Notes: generated by a model from the sequence alone, not told the origin. Shown: positions 35,743-44,661, numbered from the stretch's first letter. The stretch is 64,000 nt of DNA from Thermoflexus hugenholtzii JAD2 (GCA_945881915.1 CAMCVW010000003.1:62001-126000), one strand, 5' to 3'. Translations and numbers: made by a program.

Positions 35743-36631
35743 CGCACTCCTTGCTTTTTCAGACCAACTCGTTGCCACTATCGAGCACACCCGACTCGCC
35801 ACGGTGACCGTATCGGGAATGACAACGAATTTGATGGGTGGCGGCATGGGCTCTGGGTGGCTCTTTGACGATTTGGGGCATATTGTCACCAATGCCCATG
35901 TGGTTGAAGGGATTACTCGATTGCTCCAAGTGCAGCTTTCGGGACAAAAAAGTCAAGAGGCGACGATTGTTGGTGTCGATCGTGCATGTGACCTTGCGGT
36001 GTTGCGGTGCACCAACATCGACCAAAGCCGCCGTCCATTGACCGTACGGACCATCCCCGCTCGGCTTGGGGAGATCTGTATAACCCTCGGTTCGCCTTTG
36101 CGCTACCGCGAATCCGTATCACTGGGGATCGTCAGCGGGCTCGCACGACAACTGCCGAACGGCGATGGATACATCGAAGAAGTTCTACAGACAGACGCCG
36201 CAATAAACCCTGGGAACTCGGGTGGTCCGCTGGTGGATGCGCTTGGGATGGTCCTTGGTGTGAATGTCGCGCGTCGTTCTGATGCAGACAACATTGGATT
36301 CGCCATTGCAGCCGAACTCGTCAACGATATTGTTCCCGAGCTCATCACGTACGGTTCTGTCCTGCGTGGCACGATTGGTATCTCGATTGCCGAATCGTGG
36401 GCTCCGGATGGGACAGAACGACAAGTCATTACCGTTCAAAAAATCAAAACCGCACAATCCCTTTTTCAAATCAACGATACCGTTCTCGCACTAGATGACC
36501 AACCAGTCACACGGCGCTACGATGTCCGCAAATATTTATCACGTGCGCGTATTGGAACAACGATTACCGCCTCCATTCTGCGCGGCTCTACACCTTTATC
36601 CATCCCGGTGGTGGTAAGTGCACGGACGTAA
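35735..36631 (+). CDS. Trypsin-like serine protease with PDZ domain (HtrA/DegP type), apparently cytosolic
   Basis: This 298-residue S1C protease has the catalytic triad His55 (VTNAHVV), Asp86 (ACDLAVL) and Ser162 (NPGNSGGPL), followed by a PDZ domain (about 200-295). Unlike DegP, DegS or typical HtrA there is no signal peptide or membrane anchor: the protein begins MSNALLAFSDQ and enters the protease fold within 25 residues. It starts inside the 3' end of the YbjN-like gene (8-bp overlap). Intracellular quality control with its partner is plausible. Confidence 0.9.
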   Translation: MSNALLAFSDQLVATIEHTRLATVTVSGMTTNLMGGGMGSGWLFDDLGHIVTNAHVVEGITRLLQVQLSGQKSQEATIVGVDRACDLAVLRCTNIDQSRRPLTVRTIPARLGEICITLGSPLRYRESVSLGIVSGLARQLPNGDGYIEEVLQTDAAINPGNSGGPLVDALGMVLGVNVARRSDADNIGFAIAAELVNDIVPELITYGSVLRGTIGISIAESWAPDGTERQVITVQKIKTAQSLFQINDTVLALDDQPVTRRYDVRKYLSRARIGTTITASILRGSTPLSIPVVVSART

Positions 36632-37124
36632 CGCTTTACGCCGAATATACATAATCACGTAAAGTGCTCAGCACTAACACCTGCTGTAGGTATCATTAAG
36701 TGCGTAGAATGCCATTCTGAAGCATTTTCTCAACATGATGTTTTCTCGATTCATACACTTGTTACTCTGTGGTTTCGTTGCATTGCGAAAAATCGAAGGA
36801 CCGTATCATGCCATTTTGGAACATGGGCCCGTTCGATGATCTTTGCGATAAGCCAGATTCTTTCGCTATGAAGGTACTGTTTTATCAAAGATGACGCAAA
36901 TATTGCCGTGGTGCAGCGACGTGCTCAAGGATAGGTACGACGACCACAATGCAAGAATGCTAGATCTGGTAATCCATGATGTTCCCCAACTACATCGTAA
37001 CCTGAAAGACAACCACGTTACGTGAGGGCATCAAATATGATGTACTTCGATGAATATCCGCAACCATGCCGGTTCAACTGTTCGTACAAATGAACAATAT
37101 TCTTTGCTTCTTTGGAGAAACACT
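36632..37124. other. 493 bp intergenic region without recognised gene
   Basis: No open frame with a ribosome site or recognisable product lies between the protease gene and the P450. The 11-bp palindrome GTGCTCAGCAC occurs near 36665. The P450 promoter must lie here, but I see no convincing -35/-10 pair. Confidence 0.5.
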
Positions 37125-38480
37125 ATGCCCGCTATCCGGGTTCTGCACGGCCTTCCACGTATCGGTCATCTCGTCGGAATGGGCCTCTGGCCATTGGACT
37201 TTCTCACTTCTCTGCAACGGAATCACCCCGATCTGGTGACGGTTTCCATCAATGGCGGATCATTCACTTTGGTGACAAATCCGTCACTCGTCGAAGAGAT
37301 TTTGGTCACGCAGCAGAAGCAATTCCAAAAGGACAAGTTTCTCAAACTGTATGCAAAACCTGTCTTTGGCAACGGTTTGCTTTCTAGCGATGGTGATTTT
37401 TGGTTGCGACAGCGTCGCATGGCTCAGCCTGCGTTCCATCGGACGCGCATTGCTGAATATACCGAGGCTATGACACGACACGGGACAGCATCAATTTCTT
37501 CTATCCGTGCAGATGAGTGGGTAGATATCCATCCGGTGATGATGCGCCTCACGCTCGAGATCGTCGCAGAGACATTATTTGGTACTGTTCCAGAGGGATC
37601 CCTCAATCAAATCGGCAGCGCACTCGACCGGATTATGCATCAATTTGCAGGCGACACTATCACACAATTCCTCAGTCAGCTCTTAAACCGTCCCCTAGAT
37701 CATGCGGGTGAAGCAGCATTCCAACAGGCGGTGCATACATTCGACACCGTGATATCCGAAATCATTACACAACGGCAAGAACGATACGAACCTGGTTCCG
37801 ATTTGTTGGGCATGTTCCTGGCTGCCCGTGATGACGATGGCGCTCCGATGACGGCAGAGCAACTGCGTGATGAGTGCAAAACGATGTTTTTGGCCGGTCA
37901 CGAAACGACTGCACTCACAATGAGTTGGTCTTTATGGCTGTTGGCGACTCATCCCGACATCCAGCGAAGGCTGGCCGATGAAATACGCACCGTCATAGGC
38001 ATTCGAATGCCCACACTCGAAGACATACGGAATTTGCCGTTCACCGAACAAGTTATCCGAGAATCGATGCGGCTGTATCCACCGGCTTGGGTCCTGCAAC
38101 GCGAGTCACTTTTTGACGTTTCGCTCGGTCCACTTGATGATCCGTACAGTATTCCCAAAGAACATGATGTCCTTGTCAGTCCGGCTGCGATGCATCGTGA
38201 CCCGCGCTTCTACGCACATCCGGATCGATTTATGCCGAACCGCTGGACCCCCGAGTTCGTCGCTGCGTTACCCAAATATGCGTACTTTCCTTTTGGGGGT
38301 GGGCCACGTCTGTGTATTGGCCAGCAATTTGCCATGATGGAAGTAACGTTGCTGCTTGCACAATGCATCCAACGTGGTCATTGGGAAGCAAAACCATTCC
38401 ATCGTGTCGCCGCGCAACCGTCGATTACTCAGCGGCCGAAGTATGGCATCAAACTGCGCTACAAACCGCACGTGACATAA
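37125..38480 (+). CDS. Cytochrome P450
   Basis: This 451-residue P450 has the oxygen-binding I-helix motif AGHETTALTMSW, the K-helix EQVIRESMRLYP (ExxR) and the heme loop FPFGGGPRLCIG with thiolate ligand Cys397. The sequence style (PRIGHLVGMG, HPDLVTVSINGG) is closest to the CYP102/CYP4-like bacterial group that hydroxylates fatty acids or terpenoids. No reductase or ferredoxin gene adjoins. The ATG at 37125 has TGGAGAAA; upstream in-frame sequence is not homologous. It converges on the Rieske operon, with a terminator between. Confidence 0.93.
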   Translation: MPAIRVLHGLPRIGHLVGMGLWPLDFLTSLQRNHPDLVTVSINGGSFTLVTNPSLVEEILVTQQKQFQKDKFLKLYAKPVFGNGLLSSDGDFWLRQRRMAQPAFHRTRIAEYTEAMTRHGTASISSIRADEWVDIHPVMMRLTLEIVAETLFGTVPEGSLNQIGSALDRIMHQFAGDTITQFLSQLLNRPLDHAGEAAFQQAVHTFDTVISEIITQRQERYEPGSDLLGMFLAARDDDGAPMTAEQLRDECKTMFLAGHETTALTMSWSLWLLATHPDIQRRLADEIRTVIGIRMPTLEDIRNLPFTEQVIRESMRLYPPAWVLQRESLFDVSLGPLDDPYSIPKEHDVLVSPAAMHRDPRFYAHPDRFMPNRWTPEFVAALPKYAYFPFGGGPRLCIGQQFAMMEVTLLLAQCIQRGHWEAKPFHRVAAQPSITQRPKYGIKLRYKPHVT

Positions 38481-38544
38481 TAAGCCATTTTCTTCTGCTC
38501 GTACAATAGCGGCAGCTGCTGCAGACGGAATGGATTGATGTTCA

Positions 38545-38575
38545 CAAAAAACCGGCGTACCGTTAGGTACGCCGG
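38545..38575 (-). terminator. Terminator of the PhyH-FKBP-Rieske operon
   Basis: A perfect 10-bp stem (CCGGCGTACC, loop, GGTACGCCGG) is followed on the minus strand by a T tract (A run at 38545-38551 on plus). It lies just past the Rieske gene stop and faces the convergent P450. Confidence 0.9.
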
Positions 38576-38590
38576 CCGTGCTATTAGGGA

Positions 38591-39682
38591 TTACGCCATG
38601 GGGATCTTGAGATGTTCGCAGATGAGTCCATGGAAGTGGTGTACCCCATTCTCGCGCAAAACCGAAAAACGTCCGGTATTGTATGACCGGGAGCGTAATC
38701 GCCGTTGGACGGTTTCGCAGAGTTCGATGTCTTCCTGCTGTACCAAATCACTAAAGGCGAAGTTTTTGGCAAAGTCCTCAGCGACTCCCGGACGTTTCGC
38801 ATCGCGAAGATACCATTCGAACACGGTCACGGTCTTTTCGGGACCGAGAGGCAAAATGATATTGATTTGGATATTATCGGGGTAGATATTCAGCATCAAA
38901 TTGGGGAAGACCCAGTAATAGAGTGCCTGAGCATCGGCGTCATCTGCGAGGTTCCGACGATACAAGTTGTCTTCTTTGACACGGATGGGCGCATACTGCT
39001 TGGAGTAATAGCGTTCGGTGATGACCTCGTAGTCGTTGTAATCGATGAGTTTGAACAGGCCTGGGTGCGCAATGGGGATATGGTACCCCTCGAGGTAGTT
39101 ATCGACATAGACCTTCCAATTGCAATTGATTTCGTAATCAACGCGCTTGTAGAAGCCCATTTCGTCGATGTTCATGCGAACGGTCTCGGGGATGATTGCC
39201 CCAAGTACGTCCTGTAACGATGGCGTCTCTTCGTCTAAACAGACAAAAATGAACGGTCCCCAGGTGTCGACACGGACGGGAGTGAGCCCAAATTTGTCGC
39301 GGTCGAAGTTCTCGACACCGTCAAATTCAGGGGTATTCAACAATTTGCCGTCTAATCCGTAGGTCCAGCCATGATACATACACTGGAGTGTTTTGCGGTG
39401 GCCGGGACCGTTTGCAACGGCGCCTGCTCGGTGTTTGCAGACGTTGTAGAACGCAAAAATTTTGCCCGCAGTATCGCGGGTAATCACGAGCGGCTCGTCC
39501 ACAACAGAGCAGGTGAAAAAGTCACCGGGACGCTGGAGTTGTTCGAGTCTCCCGACGAGTTGCCACGTTTTGCAGAAAATATGCTCTTTTTCCAACTCCA
39601 GCAACGCCGGGTCGGTATACCAATCAGCAGGAATGGTTGTTGCTGTTGCGATATCTTTGGAAAAGACAAATGGCGAAGCCAT
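38591..39682 (-). CDS. Rieske non-heme iron oxygenase, alpha subunit
   Basis: This 363-residue ring-hydroxylating or demethylating oxygenase has Rieske [2Fe-2S] ligands Cys82, His84, Cys101 and His104 (CKH and CMYH). The mononuclear iron site follows in DNYLEGYHIPIAH (His201, His206). The pattern resembles choline/carnitine monooxygenase-type subunits. No reductase or ferredoxin subunit is in the window. The ATG at 39682 has AAGGAT and lies 4 bp after the FKBP stop, giving an operon PhyH-like - FKBP - Rieske. Confidence 0.93.
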   Translation of the reverse strand: MASPFVFSKDIATATTIPADWYTDPALLELEKEHIFCKTWQLVGRLEQLQRPGDFFTCSVVDEPLVITRDTAGKIFAFYNVCKHRAGAVANGPGHRKTLQCMYHGWTYGLDGKLLNTPEFDGVENFDRDKFGLTPVRVDTWGPFIFVCLDEETPSLQDVLGAIIPETVRMNIDEMGFYKRVDYEINCNWKVYVDNYLEGYHIPIAHPGLFKLIDYNDYEVITERYYSKQYAPIRVKEDNLYRRNLADDADAQALYYWVFPNLMLNIYPDNIQINIILPLGPEKTVTVFEWYLRDAKRPGVAEDFAKNFAFSDLVQQEDIELCETVQRRLRSRSYNTGRFSVLRENGVHHFHGLICEHLKIPMA

Positions 39683-39686
39683 ATTT

Positions 39687-40040
39687 TTATCCTTGCACGC
39701 TCAGGAGTTCGACGTCGAATATCAAGGTAGCGTTCGGCGGAATGACACCAGCTGCCCCACGGGCACCGTACCCCAAATCAGCGGGAATCGTCAGGGTGCG
39801 CTTACCGCCGACCTGCATGCTCATCACGCCTTCGTCCCAGCCCTTGATGACTTGGCCGACGCCGATGATGAAGGTGAACGGGTCTTTGCGATCGACCGAA
39901 GAATCAAACTTCTTGCCGTTTTCCAGCGTGCCAGTGTAATGCACGGTGACTTGTTTGCCTTTTGTTGGGGTTGCACCCGTACCGACGACATGATCGACAT
40001 ACTGCAAACCTGAGGGAGTGGTGTTTTTTTCGGTGGTCAT
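39687..40040 (-). CDS. FKBP-type peptidyl-prolyl cis-trans isomerase
   Basis: This compact 117-residue FKBP begins with a short leader, then SGLQYVDHVVGTG. It shows VTVHYTGTLENGKKFDSS, the active-site residues around GVGQVIKGWDEGV, and GYGARGAAGVIPPNATLIFDVEL in part. It has no signal peptide, so it is cytoplasmic. The ATG at 40040 has AAGGAG upstream. It sits between two oxygenase genes with only 4 bp to the Rieske gene, so it may assist folding of these enzymes. Confidence 0.95.
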   Translation of the reverse strand: MTTEKNTTPSGLQYVDHVVGTGATPTKGKQVTVHYTGTLENGKKFDSSVDRKDPFTFIIGVGQVIKGWDEGVMSMQVGGKRTLTIPADLGYGARGAAGVIPPNATLIFDVELLSVQG

Positions 40041-40107
40041 AGAATACTCCTTATATGATGAATGTATGCCGTATATAGTACCCGATATTACGCGGTTTTC
40101 GCTATCG

Positions 40108-41031
40108 TCAGCAGATTTTGCCCCGTTTGCCAGCCTTGCCGTGTGCAATGGGATGTTCCCCAATCCACCGCTCATCGATGGGTTCGTCGGCCCGCTGGTA
40201 GCGCGTATCAGTCGACAATCGAATGCGGTTCGAGGCATTATCGAGGCTTGTGTGTACCGTATAGACGCTAAAAATCAGGACATCCCCTGCAGAATAATCA
40301 GCGGTCAGCCAACGTCCACCGAGTGCTTGGCGTAACTTTACGGGATTGTCAGATAACCATCCGCCGGCACGAATGTTGCCGCCGCCACCCATATCGCTGT
40401 ATTCTGGGCCGACTTTGTTTTCGCAGAATTCATCGACATCTTTCGATCCATACCCTTCATTCAGGCGTTGATGCGTGTGCGAATGTTCCAGGACCAGCAG
40501 GCCGCCCATGGTGATCGGAATATCGCACATCGGCGTCCACGCGGTATACAGTTGTTTTGTGCCACGACCCATGTACACGATATCCATGTGTGGTGGAGTG
40601 CCTCGATTGGGAGCAACTGCACGGACCCAGGTAAAATCAAAGTGGCGCACGGCTGCGCCGAGGAGTGTTTCGAAAATAGAAATCATCTCTCCGTCATACA
40701 GCACGTCGTGAAGCGGTTGATTTGATTCACTCAAATCAGGCATGAATTGGACCTTCGATGTAGGAGCTGCAATACATGCATCTACAGGATATGCCGGGTC
40801 GGTTTGGCCACGTGCTGCAAGGCGTTCGGCCATGATGTGATGCGCAGCACTGATGGTATTTGTATCGAGCACACCTTTGAGGTAGAGGTACCCCTCAGCC
40901 TCCATAAATCCACGCATCGCGCTGGGATTAGGCAGTAGAGCGGTGCAGTCGGTCAACATCCCAAAAACATCGGGTTCCGTCGAAATATGCTTTTTCATCG
41001 AAGACAATCGAGGCAGGTTGGCTACCGTCAT
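40108..41031 (-). CDS. Phytanoyl-CoA dioxygenase (PhyH)-family iron/2-oxoglutarate oxygenase
   Basis: This 307-residue double-stranded beta-helix dioxygenase has the facial triad His148 and Asp150 (PPHMDIVYM) with distal His260 (VYTVHTSLDN), and the 2-oxoglutarate-binding Arg271 (NRIRLSTD). Family members hydroxylate fatty acyl chains, ectoine or natural products; the substrate here is unknown. AAAAGGAG precedes the ATG at 41031. It is the first gene of the minus-strand operon that continues with FKBP and Rieske genes, and lies divergent from the ilv leader. Confidence 0.92.
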   Translation of the reverse strand: MTVANLPRLSSMKKHISTEPDVFGMLTDCTALLPNPSAMRGFMEAEGYLYLKGVLDTNTISAAHHIMAERLAARGQTDPAYPVDACIAAPTSKVQFMPDLSESNQPLHDVLYDGEMISIFETLLGAAVRHFDFTWVRAVAPNRGTPPHMDIVYMGRGTKQLYTAWTPMCDIPITMGGLLVLEHSHTHQRLNEGYGSKDVDEFCENKVGPEYSDMGGGGNIRAGGWLSDNPVKLRQALGGRWLTADYSAGDVLIFSVYTVHTSLDNASNRIRLSTDTRYQRADEPIDERWIGEHPIAHGKAGKRGKIC

Positions 41032-41070
41032 TGGGAGCTCCTTTTGAGTGCGGATTTTGCTTTCATGTTT

Positions 41071-41092
41071 ATCATAGCGAACAAATGTTGTT
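41071..41092. promoter_or_regulatory. Candidate operator/promoter of the PhyH operon
   Basis: AACAA-ATG-TTGTT (41080-41092) is a perfect 5-bp inverted repeat. It lies just upstream of a TATGAT hexamer reading toward the PhyH gene (41076-41071), within the 79-bp gap to the divergent ilv leader promoter. It could serve as an operator for either unit. Confidence 0.4.
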
Positions 41093-41109
41093 GTGTATAG
41101 ATGTCAGAT

Positions 41110-41138
41110 TTGACAATTGTATTATTGATGGGTATACT
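41110..41138 (+). promoter_or_regulatory. Consensus promoter of the ilvBNC-leuA-pheA operon
   Basis: A perfect TTGACA (41110-41115), a 17-bp spacer and TATACT (41133-41138) predict a transcript start near 41145. That is 22 bases before the leader peptide start and about 190 bases before ilvB. Confidence 0.85.
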
Positions 41139-41166
41139 TTCAGAAGTTCTTTGAAAGGAACATATT

Positions 41167-41241
41167 GTGTTCAAACGTGGCCAGCTCATCCTAGTAGTTC
41201 TTATTGTTACCCTAGTCGTTCTAGCGATTACGGGTGCATAA
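41167..41241 (+). CDS. ilv operon leader peptide, branched-chain-rich (attenuation)
   Basis: This is a 24-residue open frame with a GTG start and a GAAAGGAA ribosome site 7 bases upstream. It begins MFKRGQ and continues LILVVLIVTLVVLAI before TGA-like GlyAla ends at TAA; 13 of its 24 residues are Leu (5), Val (5) or Ile (3). Three of the five Leu codons are CTA, a codon that looks uncommon in the neighbouring genes. It lies between a consensus promoter and an intrinsic terminator ahead of ilvB. Known ilv and leu attenuators have this layout: a ribosome stalled for charged Leu, Val or Ile tRNA lets transcription proceed. A tiny membrane peptide is the alternative reading. Confidence 0.82.
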   Translation: MFKRGQLILVVLIVTLVVLAITGA

Positions 41242-41248
41242 CACTATA

Positions 41249-41315
41249 GGGAGCGGCTTAACCGCACGATGAAGTAAAGTTCACCTCTCCCGTTACGGAT
41301 ACGGGAGAGGTTTTT
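41249..41315 (+). terminator. Attenuator terminator before ilvB with possible antiterminator
   Basis: The terminator stem has perfect 10-bp arms at 41284-41293 and 41301-41310 and is followed by five Ts. Upstream, GGGAG at 41249-41253 and ACGGG at 41230-41234 (in the leader frame) can each pair with its 5' arm, and GCGG-CTTAA-CCGC forms a small hairpin at 41253-41265. A ribosome that reached the leader stop would cover the first two segments and so favour termination. The antiterminator pairing is short (5 bp) and needs folding analysis. Confidence 0.82.
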
Positions 41316-41336
41316 GTTTGTACAAATGGAGGATGT

Positions 41337-43058
41337 ATGTCTGAGAAGCGTACCGGAGCTCAGATTCTGTGTGAAGCACTGATCATGAATGGTGTCGACA
41401 CGATGTTTGGTATTCCAGGCGGAGCGATTATGCCGTTCTATCACGCAATGTGGGAATACCGCAGTGATTTACGCCACATCCTCTGCCGCCACGAGCAGGG
41501 TGCAGGCCATGCTGCCGAGGGATTCGCTCGTTCAACCGGTCGAATTGGCGTCTGTATTGGCACCAGCGGCCCTGGCACTACCAACCTCGTCACGCCTATC
41601 GCGGACGCCTGGATGGACAGCACGCCCATGCTCGCCATCTGTGGGCAAGTGAGCAGCACTGTCCTTGGCAAGGATGCATTCCAAGAGACCGATATCACCG
41701 GTATCACGATGCCCATCACCAAGCACAATTACTTGGTCAAAAACATCAATGACATCGCCTATGTGGTCAAAGAAGCAATTCATATTGCTACAACGGGGCG
41801 ATATGGCCCGGTCTTGGTCGATATCACCAAAGACGCATTACAGGCGAGTGCAGTACCAGATTACAGCAAAAAAATCTTTTTGCCGGGGTATCGTCCAACG
41901 GTGACTGGCAGCAAGAAGCAAATTAAAGCTGCCCTCTCACTCATGCTCAAGAGCAAAAAACCAGTCTTGATGATTGGGAACGGCGTCATGATGTCTGATG
42001 CGAGTGCAGAGATTCGTGTCTTTGCCGAACGATACAAAATTCCTGTCATCACCACCTTGCACGCGTTGGGCGCATTCCCCGAAGACCATGATTTGTCGTT
42101 GGGCATGCCAGGTATGCACGGCTGGGTACACGTCAATCGGGCTATTCAAGAGGCAGACTTCCTGATGAATATTGGTGGTCGCTTCGATGACCGCGTCACC
42201 GGCAAGGCGTCAACATTTGCCCCGATTGCCAAAATTGTCCATGTCGACATCGACCCATCTGAGATTGGGAAAAATATCGAAGTCGAAATTCCTATTGTCG
42301 GTGACGCACGGATAGTCACCCTGTCATTGCTCGAGGAAGAACCAGAAGAGAAGTTGGTTGCTGAATTCCACAAGAATGCAGCCGAGTGGTTGACCTACAT
42401 TCGCGAGCTGCAAACCAAACACCAACACAAGCAGCAGTACCTCAACCGACCCGATACCTCGACCATGATGCCACACGATGTGTATGCCGCACTGACCAAG
42501 CAAATGAACACACGCGGCAACTATCGCGTCGTGACGGATGTTGGCCAGCACCAAATGTGGGCAGCACAATTGCTCGATTGGTACAAACCACGTACACACA
42601 TCACGTCAGGTGGTGCTGGTACGATGGGTTTTGCCGTGCCCGCTGCCCTTGGTGTTGCTGTGGCACATCCCGAAGATACCGTATGGGCAATCGCAGGTGA
42701 TGGTGGCTTCCAGATGACCAACCAAGAGATGATCGTGGTCATTCAAGAGAACATCAAAAACATGAAGATTGCCATCATCAACAATGGCTTCTTGGGCATG
42801 GTACGTCAGTGGCAAGAATTGTTCGAGGGGAAGCGCTACAGCGGAACGCCGTTAACAAGCCCGAACTTCCAGATGCTGGCAGAGGCTTATGGCTGGACCG
42901 GGATTACTGTCGAATCCGTCGACCAAATTGATGCAGCTATCGATCGTGCGTATGCCACCGATGGTCCTGTATTGATTGACTTCCGTGTCGAACGTGAAGT
43001 CAACGTGTTCCCGATGGTGCCTCAGAACAAGAGTATCGGCGAGATGATTACGGAGTAG
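41337..43058 (+). CDS. ilvB: Acetolactate synthase, large (catalytic) subunit
   Basis: This 573-residue thiamine-diphosphate enzyme makes 2-acetolactate from pyruvate, or acetohydroxybutyrate for isoleucine. The catalytic Glu53 lies in HEQGAGHAAEG. The FAD-binding middle domain spans about 190-345. The ThDP motif runs from GDGGFQMTNQE to NNGFLGMVRQWQ. TGGAGG precedes the ATG at 41337. It is the first enzyme gene after the attenuator and abuts ilvN with no gap, so the catalytic and regulatory subunits are made together. Confidence 0.98.
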   Translation: MSEKRTGAQILCEALIMNGVDTMFGIPGGAIMPFYHAMWEYRSDLRHILCRHEQGAGHAAEGFARSTGRIGVCIGTSGPGTTNLVTPIADAWMDSTPMLAICGQVSSTVLGKDAFQETDITGITMPITKHNYLVKNINDIAYVVKEAIHIATTGRYGPVLVDITKDALQASAVPDYSKKIFLPGYRPTVTGSKKQIKAALSLMLKSKKPVLMIGNGVMMSDASAEIRVFAERYKIPVITTLHALGAFPEDHDLSLGMPGMHGWVHVNRAIQEADFLMNIGGRFDDRVTGKASTFAPIAKIVHVDIDPSEIGKNIEVEIPIVGDARIVTLSLLEEEPEEKLVAEFHKNAAEWLTYIRELQTKHQHKQQYLNRPDTSTMMPHDVYAALTKQMNTRGNYRVVTDVGQHQMWAAQLLDWYKPRTHITSGGAGTMGFAVPAALGVAVAHPEDTVWAIAGDGGFQMTNQEMIVVIQENIKNMKIAIINNGFLGMVRQWQELFEGKRYSGTPLTSPNFQMLAEAYGWTGITVESVDQIDAAIDRAYATDGPVLIDFRVEREVNVFPMVPQNKSIGEMITE

Positions 43059-43577
43059 ATGATGAAAATCCATACCTTAGTGGTGCTGGTTCAGGATCAC
43101 CCAGGCGTGCTGAATCGTGCCGTGAGCATGTTTCGTCGCCGTGGCTATAACATCGCCAGTCTCGTTGTCGGCCACACCGAAACGCCCGGTGTGAGTCGGA
43201 TGACTATCGTGGTAGAATCTGAGAACGTCGAACAGGTTGTGAAGCAGCTGTATCGTTTGGTTGAGGTGCTCAAAATTTCAGACGTGACCGAAGATCCCGT
43301 GGTCGACCGTGAAATGGTGCTGGTCAAGCTCCATGTGACGGGCCAACACCGCGCCGAAATCGTCGCACTGACGGAAGTTTTCACTGCCAAAATCGTCGAT
43401 GTGGCCCAAAACACGATGGTCATCGAAATGACTGGCGGCCCCGCAAAAGTCGATAACTTTATTGATGTAATTCGTCCGTTTGGCATCAAAGAAATGATGC
43501 GCACCGGACGAATCACCATGGTACGCGGCGGTAAAGGTCATAGCGGCGCAGAACTCATCGACCAAGCAGCGGAATAA
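43059..43577 (+). CDS. ilvN: Acetolactate synthase, small (regulatory) subunit
   Basis: This 172-residue subunit has an N-terminal ACT domain ([33 protein letters not shown]) that binds valine for feedback inhibition, and the C-terminal domain that activates IlvB. The start ATG-ATG immediately follows the ilvB stop. Length and motifs are typical of IlvN/IlvH. A 61-bp spacer leads to ilvC. Confidence 0.97.
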   Translation: MMKIHTLVVLVQDHPGVLNRAVSMFRRRGYNIASLVVGHTETPGVSRMTIVVESENVEQVVKQLYRLVEVLKISDVTEDPVVDREMVLVKLHVTGQHRAEIVALTEVFTAKIVDVAQNTMVIEMTGGPAKVDNFIDVIRPFGIKEMMRTGRITMVRGGKGHSGAELIDQAAE

Positions 43578-43638
43578 CGCGCTGGAAGAATACGGGCACC
43601 GGTGTTCGGTTGCCCAAGAAGGATCAAAGAGGAGCAAT

Positions 43639-44661
43639 ATGGCAAAGTTGTACTACGACAACCAGGCAGATCTGGGTCGATTCAAGGGCCGCACCGTGGC
43701 AATCATCGGATTCGGCAGCCAGGGCCATGCACACGCATTGAACCTCAAAGAGAGCGGCATTGACGTCGTCGTCGGCTTGTACGCAGGTTCCAAGAGCAAG
43801 GCTAAAGCAGAAGCAGCCGGCCTGAAGGTCATGACCGTCGCTGATGCTGCCAAGGCTGCCCAAGTTATCATGATTTTGACCCCAGATACCAATCAGTCGC
43901 AGACCTACAAAGAACACATCGCCCAGCACATGACCAAGGGCAAAACCCTGATGTTCGCGCACGGCTTCAACATTCGCTTTGGTCAGATTGTTGCACCTGA
44001 AGGCATCGACGTGAGCATGGTTGCCCCAAAGTCACCAGGTCACCGTGTACGCGAAGTCTACACCCAGGGTGGCGGCGTCCCTGCATTGGTCGCCGTGCAC
44101 CAAGATGCCAGTGGTAACGCTATGGCCGATGCTCTGGCATACGCCAAGGCAATGGGTTGTACCCGTGCCGGTGTGCTCGAGACCACCTTCGCCGAAGAAA
44201 CCGAGACCGACTTGTTCGGTGAACAGGCTGTCCTCTGTGGCGGCGTGTCCGCACTCGTCAAAGCTGGATTTGAGACGTTGGTCGAAGCTGGCTACCAGCC
44301 GGAAGTCGCCTACTTCGAATGTATGCATGAGCTCAAACTCATCGTTGACCTGTTCTACCAGGGTGGTATGAATTACATGCGTTACTCGGTATCCGATACC
44401 GCAGAGTGGGGCGATTATGTCGCTGGTTCACAGATCATCAACGAAGCATCACGTGCCTCGATGAAATCATTGTTGGCAAACATCCAAAGCGGTGCGTTTG
44501 CCGAAGACTGGATCGAAGAGAACCACAACAACCGCCCACGCTTCAACAAGATGCGTTCCGCAGACACTGATCACAAGATCGAAGTCGTCGGTCGTGAACT
44601 GCGCCGTATGATGCCGTTCGTTAACCCACGCGAAGTCATCCCCGGCCAAGGCGGCTCCTAA
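43639..44661 (+). CDS. ilvC: Ketol-acid reductoisomerase (class I)
   Basis: This 340-residue short-form enzyme converts acetolactate to dihydroxyisovalerate. The Rossmann motif is [13 protein letters not shown]. The cofactor loop reads [16 protein letters not shown]; absence of an Arg at the position after GL differs from many NADPH-specific enzymes, so cofactor preference is worth testing. Metal ligands lie in the [12 protein letters not shown] and [12 protein letters not shown] helices. GAGGAG precedes the ATG. A 14-bp hairpin separates it from leuA. Confidence 0.97.
   Translation: MAKLYYDNQADLGRFKGRTVAIIGFGSQGHAHALNLKESGIDVVVGLYAGSKSKAKAEAAGLKVMTVADAAKAAQVIMILTPDTNQSQTYKEHIAQHMTKGKTLMFAHGFNIRFGQIVAPEGIDVSMVAPKSPGHRVREVYTQGGGVPALVAVHQDASGNAMADALAYAKAMGCTRAGVLETTFAEETETDLFGEQAVLCGGVSALVKAGFETLVEAGYQPEVAYFECMHELKLIVDLFYQGGMNYMRYSVSDTAEWGDYVAGSQIINEASRASMKSLLANIQSGAFAEDWIEENHNNRPRFNKMRSADTDHKIEVVGRELRRMMPFVNPREVIPGQGGS

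Noticed and set aside
41145-41337. T-box or metabolite riboswitch in front of ilvB
   Set aside because: No T-box sequence or known aptamer is visible, while a leader peptide plus terminator explains the region.
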